From the NCBI RefSeq assembly GCF_007829885.1, contig NZ_VIWW01000002.1, positions 310,001 to 374,000 on the forward strand: 64,000 nt of DNA. Direction: 5' to 3'. Origin of the DNA: Streptomyces brevispora (GTDB lineage: Bacteria > Actinomycetota > Actinomycetes > Streptomycetales > Streptomycetaceae). The position numbers and the translations under genes are program-made. Below the pieces are notes generated by a model that saw nothing but the letters and a program-made list of their open reading frames with translations, did no database searches and was not told where the DNA came from. Position 1 is the first letter of the stretch, and each line of letters begins with the position of its first letter. Of the stretch, positions 41,739-52,320 are shown in pieces.

Positions 41739-42673
41739 TCTACGCCGTCTGGATTCCGCTGCTGGTGCCGTTCCTCGTGGTTCCCGCGGCCCGCCGGCTC
41801 GCGGACGCGCTGTCGCCCGTACAGGCCGTGCGGGTGCTCGCCGGGACGGTCGTCGGCCTGGCCCTCTGCACGGTGCTCGCACTGGCACTGCTGGTGGTGC
41901 CCGGCGCAGGCCGGCTGTCCGCCGTCGCGGCCGCCGGCGAGTTCGTGCACCCCCTCACCGCCGCCGCACCGGCCGTCGCCGTGCCGCTCTCGGTCGCCGC
42001 ACTCGCGCTGCTCCTCGGCTGCGCCGCGGCCGTGACCGGCGCGGCACGCAGGCACTGGGCCCAGTTGCACCGGGCCACCCGCCCCGAACAGGGCGACGGG
42101 AGCGAACTCGCCGTGCTGCGCGACACCCGCCCCGACGCCTACGCCCTGCCCGGAAGGCCCGGCAGCCCCGGCCGGATCGTCGTCACCACCGGCATGCTGC
42201 ACGCCCTGGAACCCGTCGAGCGGGACGCGCTCCTGGCACACGAACGCGCCCATCTCACCGGCCGCCACCACCTGTACCTCGCCGCCGCCGAGCTGTCCGC
42301 ACGCTGCCACCCGGCGCTGCGCGCCCTTCGCGAGCCCATGGGGTACGCACTGGAGCGCTGCGCGGACGAGGCCGCCGCGCATGCTGTCGGGGACCGTCGC
42401 GTCGCCGCCCGCGCGATCGGGCGCGCCGCGCTGGCAGCCCGGACGGCCGGAGGGGCCTCCTCGCCCCGCCCCGCGCCGGCGCTCGCGGCAGCGGCCGGGC
42501 CCGTCCCGCGCCGGGTCGCCGCCCTGCTGGGCAGGACCGCCGAGCGCCCGCGCATCGGCCTCGTCGCCGCCGCGGCCCTGATCGCCTGCCTGGTCGTCTC
42601 GGGAGCGGCCGCCCTCGACGCGACGCACGACCTGCACAGCAGCATCGAGGCCGCCCAGGGCGAGAACCCGTAG
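41735..42673 (+). CDS. M56 family metallopeptidase, BlaR1-like without sensor domain
   Basis: A 312-residue membrane zinc peptidase. Helices at residues about 5-20, 35-55 and 80-100 precede the HERAHL zinc motif (HExxH) at about residue 169, with a further Glu in ERCADEAAA. Near the C-terminus is one more helix (IGLVAAAALIACLVVSGAAAL). Unlike BlaR1 it has no extracellular penicillin-binding sensor domain, so its signal is unknown. It overlaps blaI by four bases. Confidence 0.87.
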   Translation: MIYAVWIPLLVPFLVVPAARRLADALSPVQAVRVLAGTVVGLALCTVLALALLVVPGAGRLSAVAAAGEFVHPLTAAAPAVAVPLSVAALALLLGCAAAVTGAARRHWAQLHRATRPEQGDGSELAVLRDTRPDAYALPGRPGSPGRIVVTTGMLHALEPVERDALLAHERAHLTGRHHLYLAAAELSARCHPALRALREPMGYALERCADEAAAHAVGDRRVAARAIGRAALAARTAGGASSPRPAPALAAAAGPVPRRVAALLGRTAERPRIGLVAAAALIACLVVSGAAALDATHDLHSSIEAAQGENP

Positions 42674-42740
42674 CCACCCGCCCGGCTTCCGCGCCCCGGC
42701 CCCTCCTCGCCGTGAGGGTGCCCCGCCCTGACGCTGTGCC

Positions 42741-42835
42741 GTCGTGGTCGTCTCGCACGACCGCGGCTTCCGCAGCCGCTTCACCGGCGACCGGCCCGAA
42801 CTCCGCGGCGGCGGACCGGTCGCCGGGCCCCGACC
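42741..42835 (+). pseudogene. ABC-F ATPase C-terminal fragment
   Basis: A stretch reading VVVSHDRGFRSRFTGDRPEL matches the end of an ABC-F (antibiotic-resistance/translation factor) ATPase, where the switch-histidine motif SHDR is followed by the last strand. Nothing of the preceding domains remains. It is a fossil of a deleted gene between the M56 peptidase and NUDIX genes. Confidence 0.5.
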
Positions 42836-42870
42836 CGCCGGCCGTACGACGGCACGGCCCGCCCCGGGCC

Positions 42871-43377
42871 TCAGGACCCGTCGTGCGCGGACGGCCCACA
42901 CCGGCCCGTCACAAGGTCGCGCAGCCGGTCCACGAAGACCCGCTGACCCTTGACGAGGCGCTCGGCGGCAACCTCCGGCGTGCACCAGGCGAACCGGTCG
43001 ATCTCCGGGAACTCCCGCTGCACGCCGGACCCTCGCGGCCACTCCATCGTGAACGTGCCCAAAACGGCCGCCGCCGGATCGAGGTCGGCCTCCACCGCCC
43101 ACACCGTCACGATCTTGCCGCCGGACTGACGGGACTCGCCCAGCGCCACCCACGCACCGTCCGGGGCCGGGTGGCCGAACTCCTCCTCGAACTCCCGCCG
43201 GGCGGCGGCCGCCGCTTCCTCCTCGGGACCGTACTCACCCTTCGGGATCGACCACGCGGCGCTTTCCCGGCCCGCCCAGAACGGCCCGCCCATATGTCCG
43301 ATGAGGACCTCGAGACCGCAATCCCCGGTGGTGCGGAACAGGAGGAGCCCGGCGCTGCGCCGCTCGTTGGGTGACAT
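42871..43377 (-). CDS. NUDIX hydrolase
   Basis: A 168-residue NUDIX enzyme. The box GEYGPEEEAAAAARREFEEEFG (about residues 47-68) has the expected G-x5-E-x7-REFxEExG metal-binding pattern. The start RSAGLLLFRTTGDCGLEVLIGHMGGPFW is of the YfcD/bis-phosphatase type found in actinomycetes. The substrate is a nucleoside-diphosphate-linked compound that cannot be named from sequence. Confidence 0.87.
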   Translation of the reverse strand: MSPNERRSAGLLLFRTTGDCGLEVLIGHMGGPFWAGRESAAWSIPKGEYGPEEEAAAAARREFEEEFGHPAPDGAWVALGESRQSGGKIVTVWAVEADLDPAAAVLGTFTMEWPRGSGVQREFPEIDRFAWCTPEVAAERLVKGQRVFVDRLRDLVTGRCGPSAHDGS

Positions 43378-43434
43378 ACCGTCAAGTGTGAGTGCACGGG
43401 GGAGCAGCCGCGGACGCCGACACGGCAGCCCGAT

Positions 43435-43845
43435 CTACACCTTGCGGTAGTCGTACGCCTCCGATGCGGCGGCCGCCACGGCCGCGAGATCGCCGCCCGC
43501 CGACGCGGTGACCACGGCGGCCACCGCACCCTCCACGAACGGGGCGTCCACCAGCTTTGCCCCATCAGGGAGTTCGTCGCCCTCGGCCAGCATCGCCTTC
43601 ACGGTGAGCACCGCACTGCCCAGGTCGACCAGCACGGCGACCCCCACGCCGCCGTCCACCGACCTGGCCGCCTCCGCGATGAGCTCCGCACTCGTCCCGA
43701 GCCCGCCCGCGGGCGTACCGCCGGCGGCGGCCACCGGCGCTGTCGCGCCACCGGCCGCGAGCCCCCTGGCCAGTGCGGCAACCGCCTCGGCCACCGGTCC
43801 GCTGTGCGAGACCAGCACGATCCCGACCTGCTTGTCCGCACTCAT
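43435..43845 (-). CDS. dhaM: PTS-dependent dihydroxyacetone kinase phosphotransferase subunit
   Basis: A 136-residue EIIA-mannose-fold protein. The phosphoryl-accepting His is in LVSHSGPVAEAV (about residue 14). The DLGSAVLTVKAML segment and a PFVEGAVAAVVTAS tail match DhaM. It passes phosphate from HPr to the ADP on DhaL. It carries only the EIIA domain, shorter than the E. coli three-domain protein. The start overlaps the dhaL stop. Confidence 0.9.
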   Translation of the reverse strand: MSADKQVGIVLVSHSGPVAEAVAALARGLAAGGATAPVAAAGGTPAGGLGTSAELIAEAARSVDGGVGVAVLVDLGSAVLTVKAMLAEGDELPDGAKLVDAPFVEGAVAAVVTASAGGDLAAVAAAASEAYDYRKV

Positions 43846-44456
43846 GCGTCACCCCCGGTCGCACCGTCGGTCGCGGCGAGCGCGGCGATCAGCAACGCGG
43901 CGGACGTGGCCCCCGGATCCTGATGGCCGATGCTCCGCTCGCCCAGATAGCTGGCCCGGCCCTTGCGCGCCTGCATGGGCACGGTCGCCAGCGCGCCCGC
44001 CCGCGCCGCGTCCCGGGCCGCCTCGAACGACGTCCCGAGCGCCTCGGCCGCCGGCAACAGGGCATCGAGCATCGTCTTGTCCCCGGCCTGAGCCCCGCCC
44101 AGCTGAGCCACCGCCGCCACGCCCGCCCCGAGCGCCCGCGCCAGCTCCTCGACGGTCACGGTGGGGGCATCACCCAGCTCCTTGCCCGTACGCCGCAGCA
44201 GCGTCCCGTACAGCGGACCGGACGCACCGCCGACGGTCGAGATCAACTGCCTCCCGGCCAGCATCAGTACGGCTCCCGGCGTCTGCGGCGGCTCCTTGTC
44301 CAGGGCGGCGGACACCGCGGTGAATCCGCGCTGCAGATTGCTGCCGTGATCGGCGTCCCCGATCGCCGAGTCGAGCTCGGTCAGATGCGCCGCCTCGCGG
44401 TCCACGGAGGCGGCGGTCCTGGTCATCCAGCGGTGGAAGAAGTCGGCGTCGAGCAC
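43842..44456 (-). CDS. dhaL: Dihydroxyacetone kinase subunit L (nucleotide-binding)
   Basis: A 204-residue DhaL. The Mg-ADP site is LDSAIGDADHGSNLQRGF (about residues 28-45), and GGASGPLYGTLL and GAQAGDKTMLDALLPA complete the helical barrel. It transfers phosphate from tightly bound nucleotide to dihydroxyacetone on DhaK. It lies between dhaK and dhaM in the usual K-L-M order. Confidence 0.92.
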   Translation of the reverse strand: MLDADFFHRWMTRTAASVDREAAHLTELDSAIGDADHGSNLQRGFTAVSAALDKEPPQTPGAVLMLAGRQLISTVGGASGPLYGTLLRRTGKELGDAPTVTVEELARALGAGVAAVAQLGGAQAGDKTMLDALLPAAEALGTSFEAARDAARAGALATVPMQARKGRASYLGERSIGHQDPGATSAALLIAALAATDGATGGDA

Positions 44457-44514
44457 ATGATCTCCTTGGGTCCATCGAGTGTGACGGCGTGCGCCGCAAC
44501 GGGGATACGGAGGG

Positions 44515-45507
44515 TCAACGGCCCCAGCGCAGTGCCGGCGTCTCCACCGGAGCGTCCCAGAGCCGCACCAGCTCCTCGTCCACCTGGCAGAGCGTCACCG
44601 AACAGCCCGCCATGTCGAGCGAGGTCACATAGTTCCCCACGAGCGTACGAGCCACGACCACGCCCCGCTCGGACAGCACCCGCTGTACCTCGGCATTGAA
44701 CCCGTACAGTTCCAGCAGCGGTGTCGCGCCCATCCCGTTGACCAGGGCGATCACCGGCCCGCGCGGCCGCAGGTCCTCCAGCACGGCGTCCACCGTGAAG
44801 TCGGCGATCTCCCGCGACGTCATCATCGGACGCCGCTCACGCCCGGGCTCGCCGTGGATCCCCACCCCGAGTTCGAGTTCGCCCGCGGGAAGATCGAAGG
44901 TGGGGGAGCCCTTGGCGGGGGTGGTCACGGAGCTCAGTGCCACCCCGAAACTGCGTGACGACTCGTTCACCTGCCGCGCGACCTCCGTCACCCGGTCCAG
45001 CGGGGCGCCCTCCTCGGCCGCCGCCCCGGCGATCTTCTCGACGAACAGTGTCGCCCCCGTGCCCCGTCGCCCCGCCGTGAAGAGGCTGTCGGTGACCGCG
45101 ACATCGTCGTTGACGAGTACCTGGGCGACCCGCACCCCCTCCTCATCGGCGAGTTCGGCGGCCATCTCGAAGTTGAGTACGTCACCGGTGTAGTTCTTGA
45201 CGACGAAGAGCACGCCCGCACCGCTGTCGACGGCGACGGCGGCCCGCACCATCTGGTCCGGCACCGGGGACGTGAACACCTCTCCGGCGCACGCGGCCGA
45301 CAGCATCCCGGGCCCGACGAACCCGGCATGCAACGGCTCATGCCCGGACCCGCCGCCGGACACCAGGGCGGTCTTTCCGGCCACGGGTGCGTCACGCCGT
45401 ACGACGACACGGTTCTCGACGTCCACGGTCAGTTCCGGATGGGCGGCGGCCATACCGCGCAGCGCATCCGCGACCACGGTTTCGGGGACGTTGATCAGCA
45501 TTCTCAA
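44515..45507 (-). CDS. dhaK: Dihydroxyacetone kinase subunit K
   Basis: A 330-residue DhaK. SGGGSGHEPLHAGFVG is the N-terminal substrate-binding motif, and the covalent substrate-binding His lies in LGVGIHGEPG. It forms a hemiaminal with dihydroxyacetone, which DhaL then phosphorylates. TTG 45507 is preferred because GGGAGG lies 6 bases upstream and family members begin MxMLIN; ATG 45501 is the alternative. Confidence 0.92.
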   Translation of the reverse strand: MRMLINVPETVVADALRGMAAAHPELTVDVENRVVVRRDAPVAGKTALVSGGGSGHEPLHAGFVGPGMLSAACAGEVFTSPVPDQMVRAAVAVDSGAGVLFVVKNYTGDVLNFEMAAELADEEGVRVAQVLVNDDVAVTDSLFTAGRRGTGATLFVEKIAGAAAEEGAPLDRVTEVARQVNESSRSFGVALSSVTTPAKGSPTFDLPAGELELGVGIHGEPGRERRPMMTSREIADFTVDAVLEDLRPRGPVIALVNGMGATPLLELYGFNAEVQRVLSERGVVVARTLVGNYVTSLDMAGCSVTLCQVDEELVRLWDAPVETPALRWGR

Positions 45508-45748
45508 CGGTAACCTCCCAGTAGAACCATCAGATGGCACCCTGAGCAGGGATTCCACAGCTCAGGGGCCGCTTCGTGAGCCGTTGGTCCCGGCGGCGGA
45601 CGGCCTTGGGCGGCCGGATCCGACGGGACCGGTGTCGACTCGTCGCCGAGTCTACTGACGGCCCGTCATCGCTGCGGTGAGGTGTGTCCGGTGACCGCGG
45701 CGCCGAACGCCGCACCCTTTCGGGGTCCGGCCCGTTTCCGCGTTCGGA

Positions 45749-46144
45749 TCAGGTGCGGTCGATGTGGACGCTGGTCGACTTCACCCGGGCGGTGGCCTGC
45801 ATGCCCACCTCGAGGCCGAGCTCCTCGACCGCCTCCCGGGTCAGGAGTGACACGAGCCGGTGCGGACCGGCCTGGATCTCCACCTGCGCCGCCACATCCC
45901 CCAGCTTGACGGCGGTGACGATGCCGGGGAACGCGTTGCGGGCCGAGGTGTAGGACGCGTCCTCCTCGCCGGCGCCGCCCTGGGCGACCTCGACGGAGAA
46001 CGCGGCCAGGTCGCGGCCGTCGATGAGGCGGCGCCCGCCGTCCTCGCGGTGGGTCGCCACCCGGCCGGCATCCGCCCAGCGGCGCGCGGTGTCCGGGCTG
46101 ACGCCCAGCAGGCGGGCGGCCTGTCCGATGGTGTAGGACTGCAT
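45749..46144 (-). CDS. MerR-type helix-turn-helix and TOBE (molybdate-binding-like) regulator
   Basis: A 131-residue protein. Residues 1-60 form an excisionase/MerR-type DNA-binding domain (YTIGQAARLLGVSPDTARRWADAGRVATHREDGGRRLIDG). Residues about 70-131 form a TOBE domain (NAFPGIVTAVKLGDVAAQVEIQAGPHRLVSLLTREAVEELGL). The family is linked to molybdate sensing when beside modABC, but no molybdate importer is present here. ATG 46144 is chosen for the AAGG about 8 bases upstream. A perfect inverted repeat lies upstream. Confidence 0.85.
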   Translation of the reverse strand: MQSYTIGQAARLLGVSPDTARRWADAGRVATHREDGGRRLIDGRDLAAFSVEVAQGGAGEEDASYTSARNAFPGIVTAVKLGDVAAQVEIQAGPHRLVSLLTREAVEELGLEVGMQATARVKSTSVHIDRT

Positions 46145-46166
46145 ATGCCGCACCTTAGGGGTCTAT

Positions 46167-46184
46167 AGCTTGCATGTGCAAGCT
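46167..46184. promoter_or_regulatory. Inverted repeat upstream of the MerR-TOBE gene
   Basis: AGCTTGCA-TG-TGCAAGCT: 8-bp perfect arms, 23 bases upstream of the regulator start and in an unusually AT-rich patch. Likely its autoregulatory operator. Confidence 0.6.
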
Positions 46185-46360
46185 TTGTCTGTGTATTTCC
46201 TGGTGAATGTGAATGAGCGGCGACGGTGTTCACTGCTGCCCGCGCACAGCGGTCGGCCGGCCGGTCCGCATCCTCGTCCGCACACCGACGACCGCGCCAA
46301 TGTAACGCGCGGCCCACGGCCGGGTGGCCCTGCCGGGATGAGGAATCGGGGCATGCGATC

Positions 46361-46366
46361 TAGGGT
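46361..46366 (+). promoter_or_regulatory. Putative -10 element for a leaderless MFS transcript
   Basis: TAGGGT ends 7 bases before ATG 46374, so transcription would begin at or next to the start codon; there is no ribosome binding site. This arrangement is common in Streptomyces. Confidence 0.4.
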
Positions 46367-46373
46367 GCGAGCC

Positions 46374-47879
46374 ATGGCAGAGAGTGCGGCGTACCGGGGT
46401 TCTGCGGGGCGGGGTGCGGAGTCCGTCGCGGCGCCGGACGCGCCCGACCCCCGACGGTGGAAGGCGCTCGCGGTCTGCCTGGTCGCGGGCTTCATGACGC
46501 TGTTGGACGTGTCGATCGTCAACGTCGCACTGCCGTCCATCCGGGAGGGACTGAACACCCCGGAGTCCGACCTGCAGTGGGTGCTGTCCGGTTACGCCCT
46601 CGCCTTCGGGCTGTTCCTGATCCCCGCCGGGCGGCTCGGCGACGCGCGCGGGCGCCGCGAGGTCTTCATGGCCGGGCTGGTGCTCTTCACACTCGCGTCC
46701 GCGGCCTGCGGTGCCGCCCAGTCCAGCCTCTGGCTGGTCATCGCCCGACTGGTCCAGGGCCTGGCCGGCGGGCTTCTGTCACCCCAGATCTCCGCCCTCA
46801 TCCAGCAGATGTTCTCGGGGCGCGAACGGGGCCGGGCCTTCGGCATGTTCGGCACGGTGGTCGGCATCTCCACCGCAGTGGGCCCGCTGCTGGGTGGACT
46901 GCTGATCCAGGCGGCCGGTGCCGAGGAGGGCTGGCGCTGGGTGTTCTACGTCAACCTGCCGCTCGGAGCCGTCTGCCTCGTACTGGCCCGCCGGCTGCTG
47001 CCGGACACCCCGTCCGCGGGCCCGGTGCGGCTGCGGGACCTCGACCCCCTCGGGATCCTGCTGCTGGGCGCGGCGGTCCTGACAGTGCTGCTGCCCTTCG
47101 TCCAGGCCCACCAGTGGCCGGGCGACGAGAAATGGCTGCTCCTGCTGCTGGCCGCGGTGCTGATCGCCGCCTTCGTCGGCTGGGAGTCCCGGTGCGGCAG
47201 CCGCGGTCACCAGCCGGTCGTGAACCTCGCACTCTTCCGCGTCCGGTCCTACTGGCTGGGCTGTCTGCTGATCCTGCTGTACTTCGCCGGATTCACCTCG
47301 ATCTTCTTCATCACCACGCTCTACCTGCAGAGCGGACTGCACTACACCGCCCTGCAGGCAGGTCTCGCGATCACACCCTTCGCCCTGGGGTCCGCCGCGG
47401 CGGCAGGCCCCGGCGGCAGGATGGTCGGCCGGTACGGTCGCCCCCTCGTCGTCATCGGCATGACGACCGTGGCCGTGGGCCTCGGGGCCACCGCGCTCGC
47501 CGTCCATCTCGTGCCCGGCAGGGGCGCCGGATGGGCGATGGCCGCCCCGCTGCTGCTGGCCGGCCTGGGCAGCGGCCTGGTCATCGCACCCAACCAGACC
47601 CTGACCCTGTCCCAAGTGCCGGTGGCCTTCGCGGGCAGCGCCGGAGGCACCCTCCAGACCGGCCAGCGCGTCGGCTCCGCGATCGGGATCGCCGCGGTCG
47701 GCTCGGTCTTCTTCGCCCAGGTGGGTGCCGCCGGCTGGTCCAGCGCGTACGACCACGGGCTCGTCGTCTCCGTCGCCTTCGTGGTGGCCGGACTGATCGC
47801 GGCGCTGGCCGACGTGGGCGGGGAACGGCGGGGCAGAAGCCGTACCGAGCAGTCCGCCCGGCCCAAGGACCCGTCGTAG
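46374..47879 (+). CDS. MFS drug-exporter family transporter (DHA2, 14-helix)
   Basis: A 501-residue EmrB/QacA-type proton antiporter. Motif C-like and motif D segments are seen in MTLLDVSIVNVALPSIREGL, and the motif A loop in GRLGDARGRREVFMAGL. ARLVQGLAGGLLSPQISALIQ and GTVVGISTAVGPLLGGLLI are also typical. Fourteen helices are predicted. Start ATG 46374 (MAESAAYRG) is preferred to upstream starts that would add a non-membrane, promoter-containing stretch. Substrates unknown. It is followed 13 bases later by a GST-like gene, which suggests a joint role in detoxification. Confidence 0.85.
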   Translation: MAESAAYRGSAGRGAESVAAPDAPDPRRWKALAVCLVAGFMTLLDVSIVNVALPSIREGLNTPESDLQWVLSGYALAFGLFLIPAGRLGDARGRREVFMAGLVLFTLASAACGAAQSSLWLVIARLVQGLAGGLLSPQISALIQQMFSGRERGRAFGMFGTVVGISTAVGPLLGGLLIQAAGAEEGWRWVFYVNLPLGAVCLVLARRLLPDTPSAGPVRLRDLDPLGILLLGAAVLTVLLPFVQAHQWPGDEKWLLLLLAAVLIAAFVGWESRCGSRGHQPVVNLALFRVRSYWLGCLLILLYFAGFTSIFFITTLYLQSGLHYTALQAGLAITPFALGSAAAAGPGGRMVGRYGRPLVVIGMTTVAVGLGATALAVHLVPGRGAGWAMAAPLLLAGLGSGLVIAPNQTLTLSQVPVAFAGSAGGTLQTGQRVGSAIGIAAVGSVFFAQVGAAGWSSAYDHGLVVSVAFVVAGLIAALADVGGERRGRSRTEQSARPKDPS

Positions 47880-47892
47880 AGGGAGTAACGCG

Positions 47893-48924
47893 ATGAACGA
47901 CCCCGCCCGTACCGAACCCGAGGGCAACACCGAGTACGGCCACAAGCCCTTCAAGCGGTCCAGGAGCCATTTCGCCGACCGGATCACCGCCGACGGCCGG
48001 GACGGCTGGCCCGTCGAGGCCGGCCGATACCGCCTGGTCGTCAGCCGTGCCTGCCCCTGGGCGAGCCGCGCACTGGTCTCCCGCCGACTGCTCGGCCTGG
48101 AGAGCGCGCTCTCGCTGGCCATCGCCGATCCGCTGCAGGACGACCGCAGCTGGCGCTTCACGCTCGACGAGGGCGGCCGCGACCCGGTGCTCGGCATCAA
48201 GTACCTCGGCGAGGCGTACGACGCACGGGAACGCGGGTACCCCGGCGGGGTCAGCGTCCCCGCCGTCGTCGACGTACCCAGCGGCAAACTCGTCACCAAC
48301 GACTACCAGCAGATCACCCTGGACCTCGCCACCGAATGGACCGCGCTGCACCGGCCCGGGGCGCCCGACCTCTACCCCGAGCCGCTGCGCGAGGAGATCG
48401 ACGAGGTCATGGAAGGCATCTACCGTGACGTCAACAACGGCGTCTACCGGGCCGGGTTCGCGACCGGACAGGACGAGTACGAGGCCGCGTACGGGGATCT
48501 GTTCCGCCGCCTGGACCTGGTGACCGAACGCCTCGCGGACCGGCGCTACCTCGTGGGCGACACGATCACCGAGGCAGACATCCGGCTCTTCACCACACTC
48601 GTGCGCTTCGACGCCGTGTACCACGGCCACTTCAAGTGCAACCGCTCGAAGCTGGCCGAGAACCCGGTCCTGTGGGGCTACAGCAGGGACCTCTACCAGA
48701 CCCCCGGCTTCGGTGACACGGTCGACTTCCACCACATCAAGCAGCACTACTACCGGGTCCACACGGGCATCAACCCCACCGGCATCGTGCCCGTCGGCCC
48801 CGACCTGTCGGGCTGGCTGACCCCCCACCACCGGGAGCAACTGGGCGGCCGGCCCTTCGGTGACGGCACCCCGCCGGGGCCGGTACCGGCCGGCGAGGAG
48901 GTCCCGGAGCAGGGACGGCCCTGA
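47893..48924 (+). CDS. Glutathionyl-hydroquinone reductase-like (Xi-class GST fold) protein
   Basis: A 343-residue GST-fold enzyme. The catalytic-cysteine motif is RLVVSRACPWASRALVSRRL (CPW, about residues 52-56). The Xi-class C-terminal part includes FHHIKQHYYRVHTGINPTGIVPVGP. Enzymes of this class reductively remove thiol adducts from hydroquinones. Streptomycetes use mycothiol rather than glutathione, so the true cofactor is uncertain. It follows the MFS exporter closely. Confidence 0.87.
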   Translation: MNDPARTEPEGNTEYGHKPFKRSRSHFADRITADGRDGWPVEAGRYRLVVSRACPWASRALVSRRLLGLESALSLAIADPLQDDRSWRFTLDEGGRDPVLGIKYLGEAYDARERGYPGGVSVPAVVDVPSGKLVTNDYQQITLDLATEWTALHRPGAPDLYPEPLREEIDEVMEGIYRDVNNGVYRAGFATGQDEYEAAYGDLFRRLDLVTERLADRRYLVGDTITEADIRLFTTLVRFDAVYHGHFKCNRSKLAENPVLWGYSRDLYQTPGFGDTVDFHHIKQHYYRVHTGINPTGIVPVGPDLSGWLTPHHREQLGGRPFGDGTPPGPVPAGEEVPEQGRP

Positions 48925-48930
48925 GGTGTC

Positions 48931-49431
48931 CTATTCCGTCTCGTCCAGGCGGTCGGCGTAGTGCTCGATCGCGGGACGGTACGCCTGGACCCGCTGATCC
49001 GCACTGGTGGCCGCCGTGACGTTGAGCAGGGTCCGTACGGCTTCGCGGGACTCGCCGAGGTTGTACAGCGTCATCGCCAGGAAGGTCAGCAACGAGGCGT
49101 CGTGCGGGAACTCCGTCAGGCCGCGGCGGAGCACCCCGCGCGCCGCCTCGTAACGGCCGAGCACCCGCAGCGTGCTGCCGAGGCCGAGGAAGGCCCCGTG
49201 GCGGTCCTCGGCCGGGAGTCCCGGACCGTCCAGCGCACGCTCGTAGAACGGCACGGCCTGTGCCTCCAGGCCGAGGGAATCGTGTGACCAGGCGGCCTGA
49301 TAGGCGATCGCGGCGTCCTGCGGATACCGCGCCGCCAGGGCCAGCAGCTGCTCGTGGGCCCGCGGGTTCTTCTGCTCGCGCAGCTGTACCGCCTGCGTCA
49401 GCGGCTCGGTGTGTTCGATTTCTGCGCTCAT
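48931..49431 (-). CDS. Tetratricopeptide repeat protein
   Basis: A 166-residue soluble protein of about four TPR units (AHEQLLALAARYPQDAAIAYQAAWSHDSLG, AVPFYERALDGPGL, GAFLGLGSTLRVLGRYEAARGVLRRGL). ATG 49431 begins MSAEIEHTEPL; earlier in-frame starts lack support. It converges on the GST-like gene with only a few bases between stops. Partner unknown. Confidence 0.82.
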   Translation of the reverse strand: MSAEIEHTEPLTQAVQLREQKNPRAHEQLLALAARYPQDAAIAYQAAWSHDSLGLEAQAVPFYERALDGPGLPAEDRHGAFLGLGSTLRVLGRYEAARGVLRRGLTEFPHDASLLTFLAMTLYNLGESREAVRTLLNVTAATSADQRVQAYRPAIEHYADRLDETE

Positions 49432-49582
49432 GCACCGCACGCTGCCAGGACCGGGGCGGTACGCCAAATCAATCGCAAAGTGCGGCGGCCGGTGCGTCCG
49501 CCCACCCGGCCGTGGGGCGGTACGCCGGGTTCCGGTCCGTGCGGGGCAGGGCCCTGTCGAGACAACGGCGGTCACGAGATAT

Positions 49583-49594
49583 CTTGATGTCAAG
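49583..49594. promoter_or_regulatory. CTTGA-TG-TCAAG palindrome upstream of isocitrate dehydrogenase
   Basis: A perfect 5-bp inverted repeat 31 bases before the GTG start, in the AT-richest part of the upstream region. It may be an operator or part of the promoter. Confidence 0.45.
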
Positions 49595-49624
49595 CAATGT
49601 TGCAGACGTGGAGCGGAGCACAGG

Positions 49625-51847
<2,223 letters not shown>

Positions 51848-51909
51848 TCCGATCCGGTGGACGGGGGAAGGGGCCGCACCTCTTCCCCCACCCCGCACCG
51901 TTTCCGACT

Positions 51910-51949
51910 GCTCCGCCCCGGCCGACACACCGTCGAGCCGGGGCGGAGC
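51910..51949 (+). terminator. Terminator after isocitrate dehydrogenase
   Basis: GCTCCGCCCCGGC and GCCGGGGCGGAGC form a 13-bp perfect stem with a 14-base loop followed by TGTTTCC, 63 bases after the stop. The remaining sequence to 52320 shows no gene and presumably carries the ctaD promoter. Confidence 0.8.
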
Positions 51950-52320
51950 TGTTTCCAGGACCGGACCGGTGCTGTGGAGTTGTCCCGGACCCGCACTGAA
52001 CACCCGCTTCGACAAGGCGAGTTGCCCGTCGTCCCGGCTCCTTTCGCGCGCCCCTGTGATTCGCCGGCCGGCCGATGAGTATGCACCGTCCGGGACATCC
52101 GGCCTGCCCGGGAGCGCGGACCGGCCCGTCCGGAGACGCCCTGACGGGTGAATGTCGCGCCACGGCGGGCGCAGGGCCACCCCAGGCGGCCACCCGGCTG
52201 GTTTGCTGCAACCGGAAACTCGCGCGACGCGTGGGGAGGGCCGTTCGGCCGACCCCGGTGGAGGCGGCACCCCGCCGGGTGCGCAGTCCACCCGCGGAAG
52301 ACAATCGAAGGAGCGTCCCA

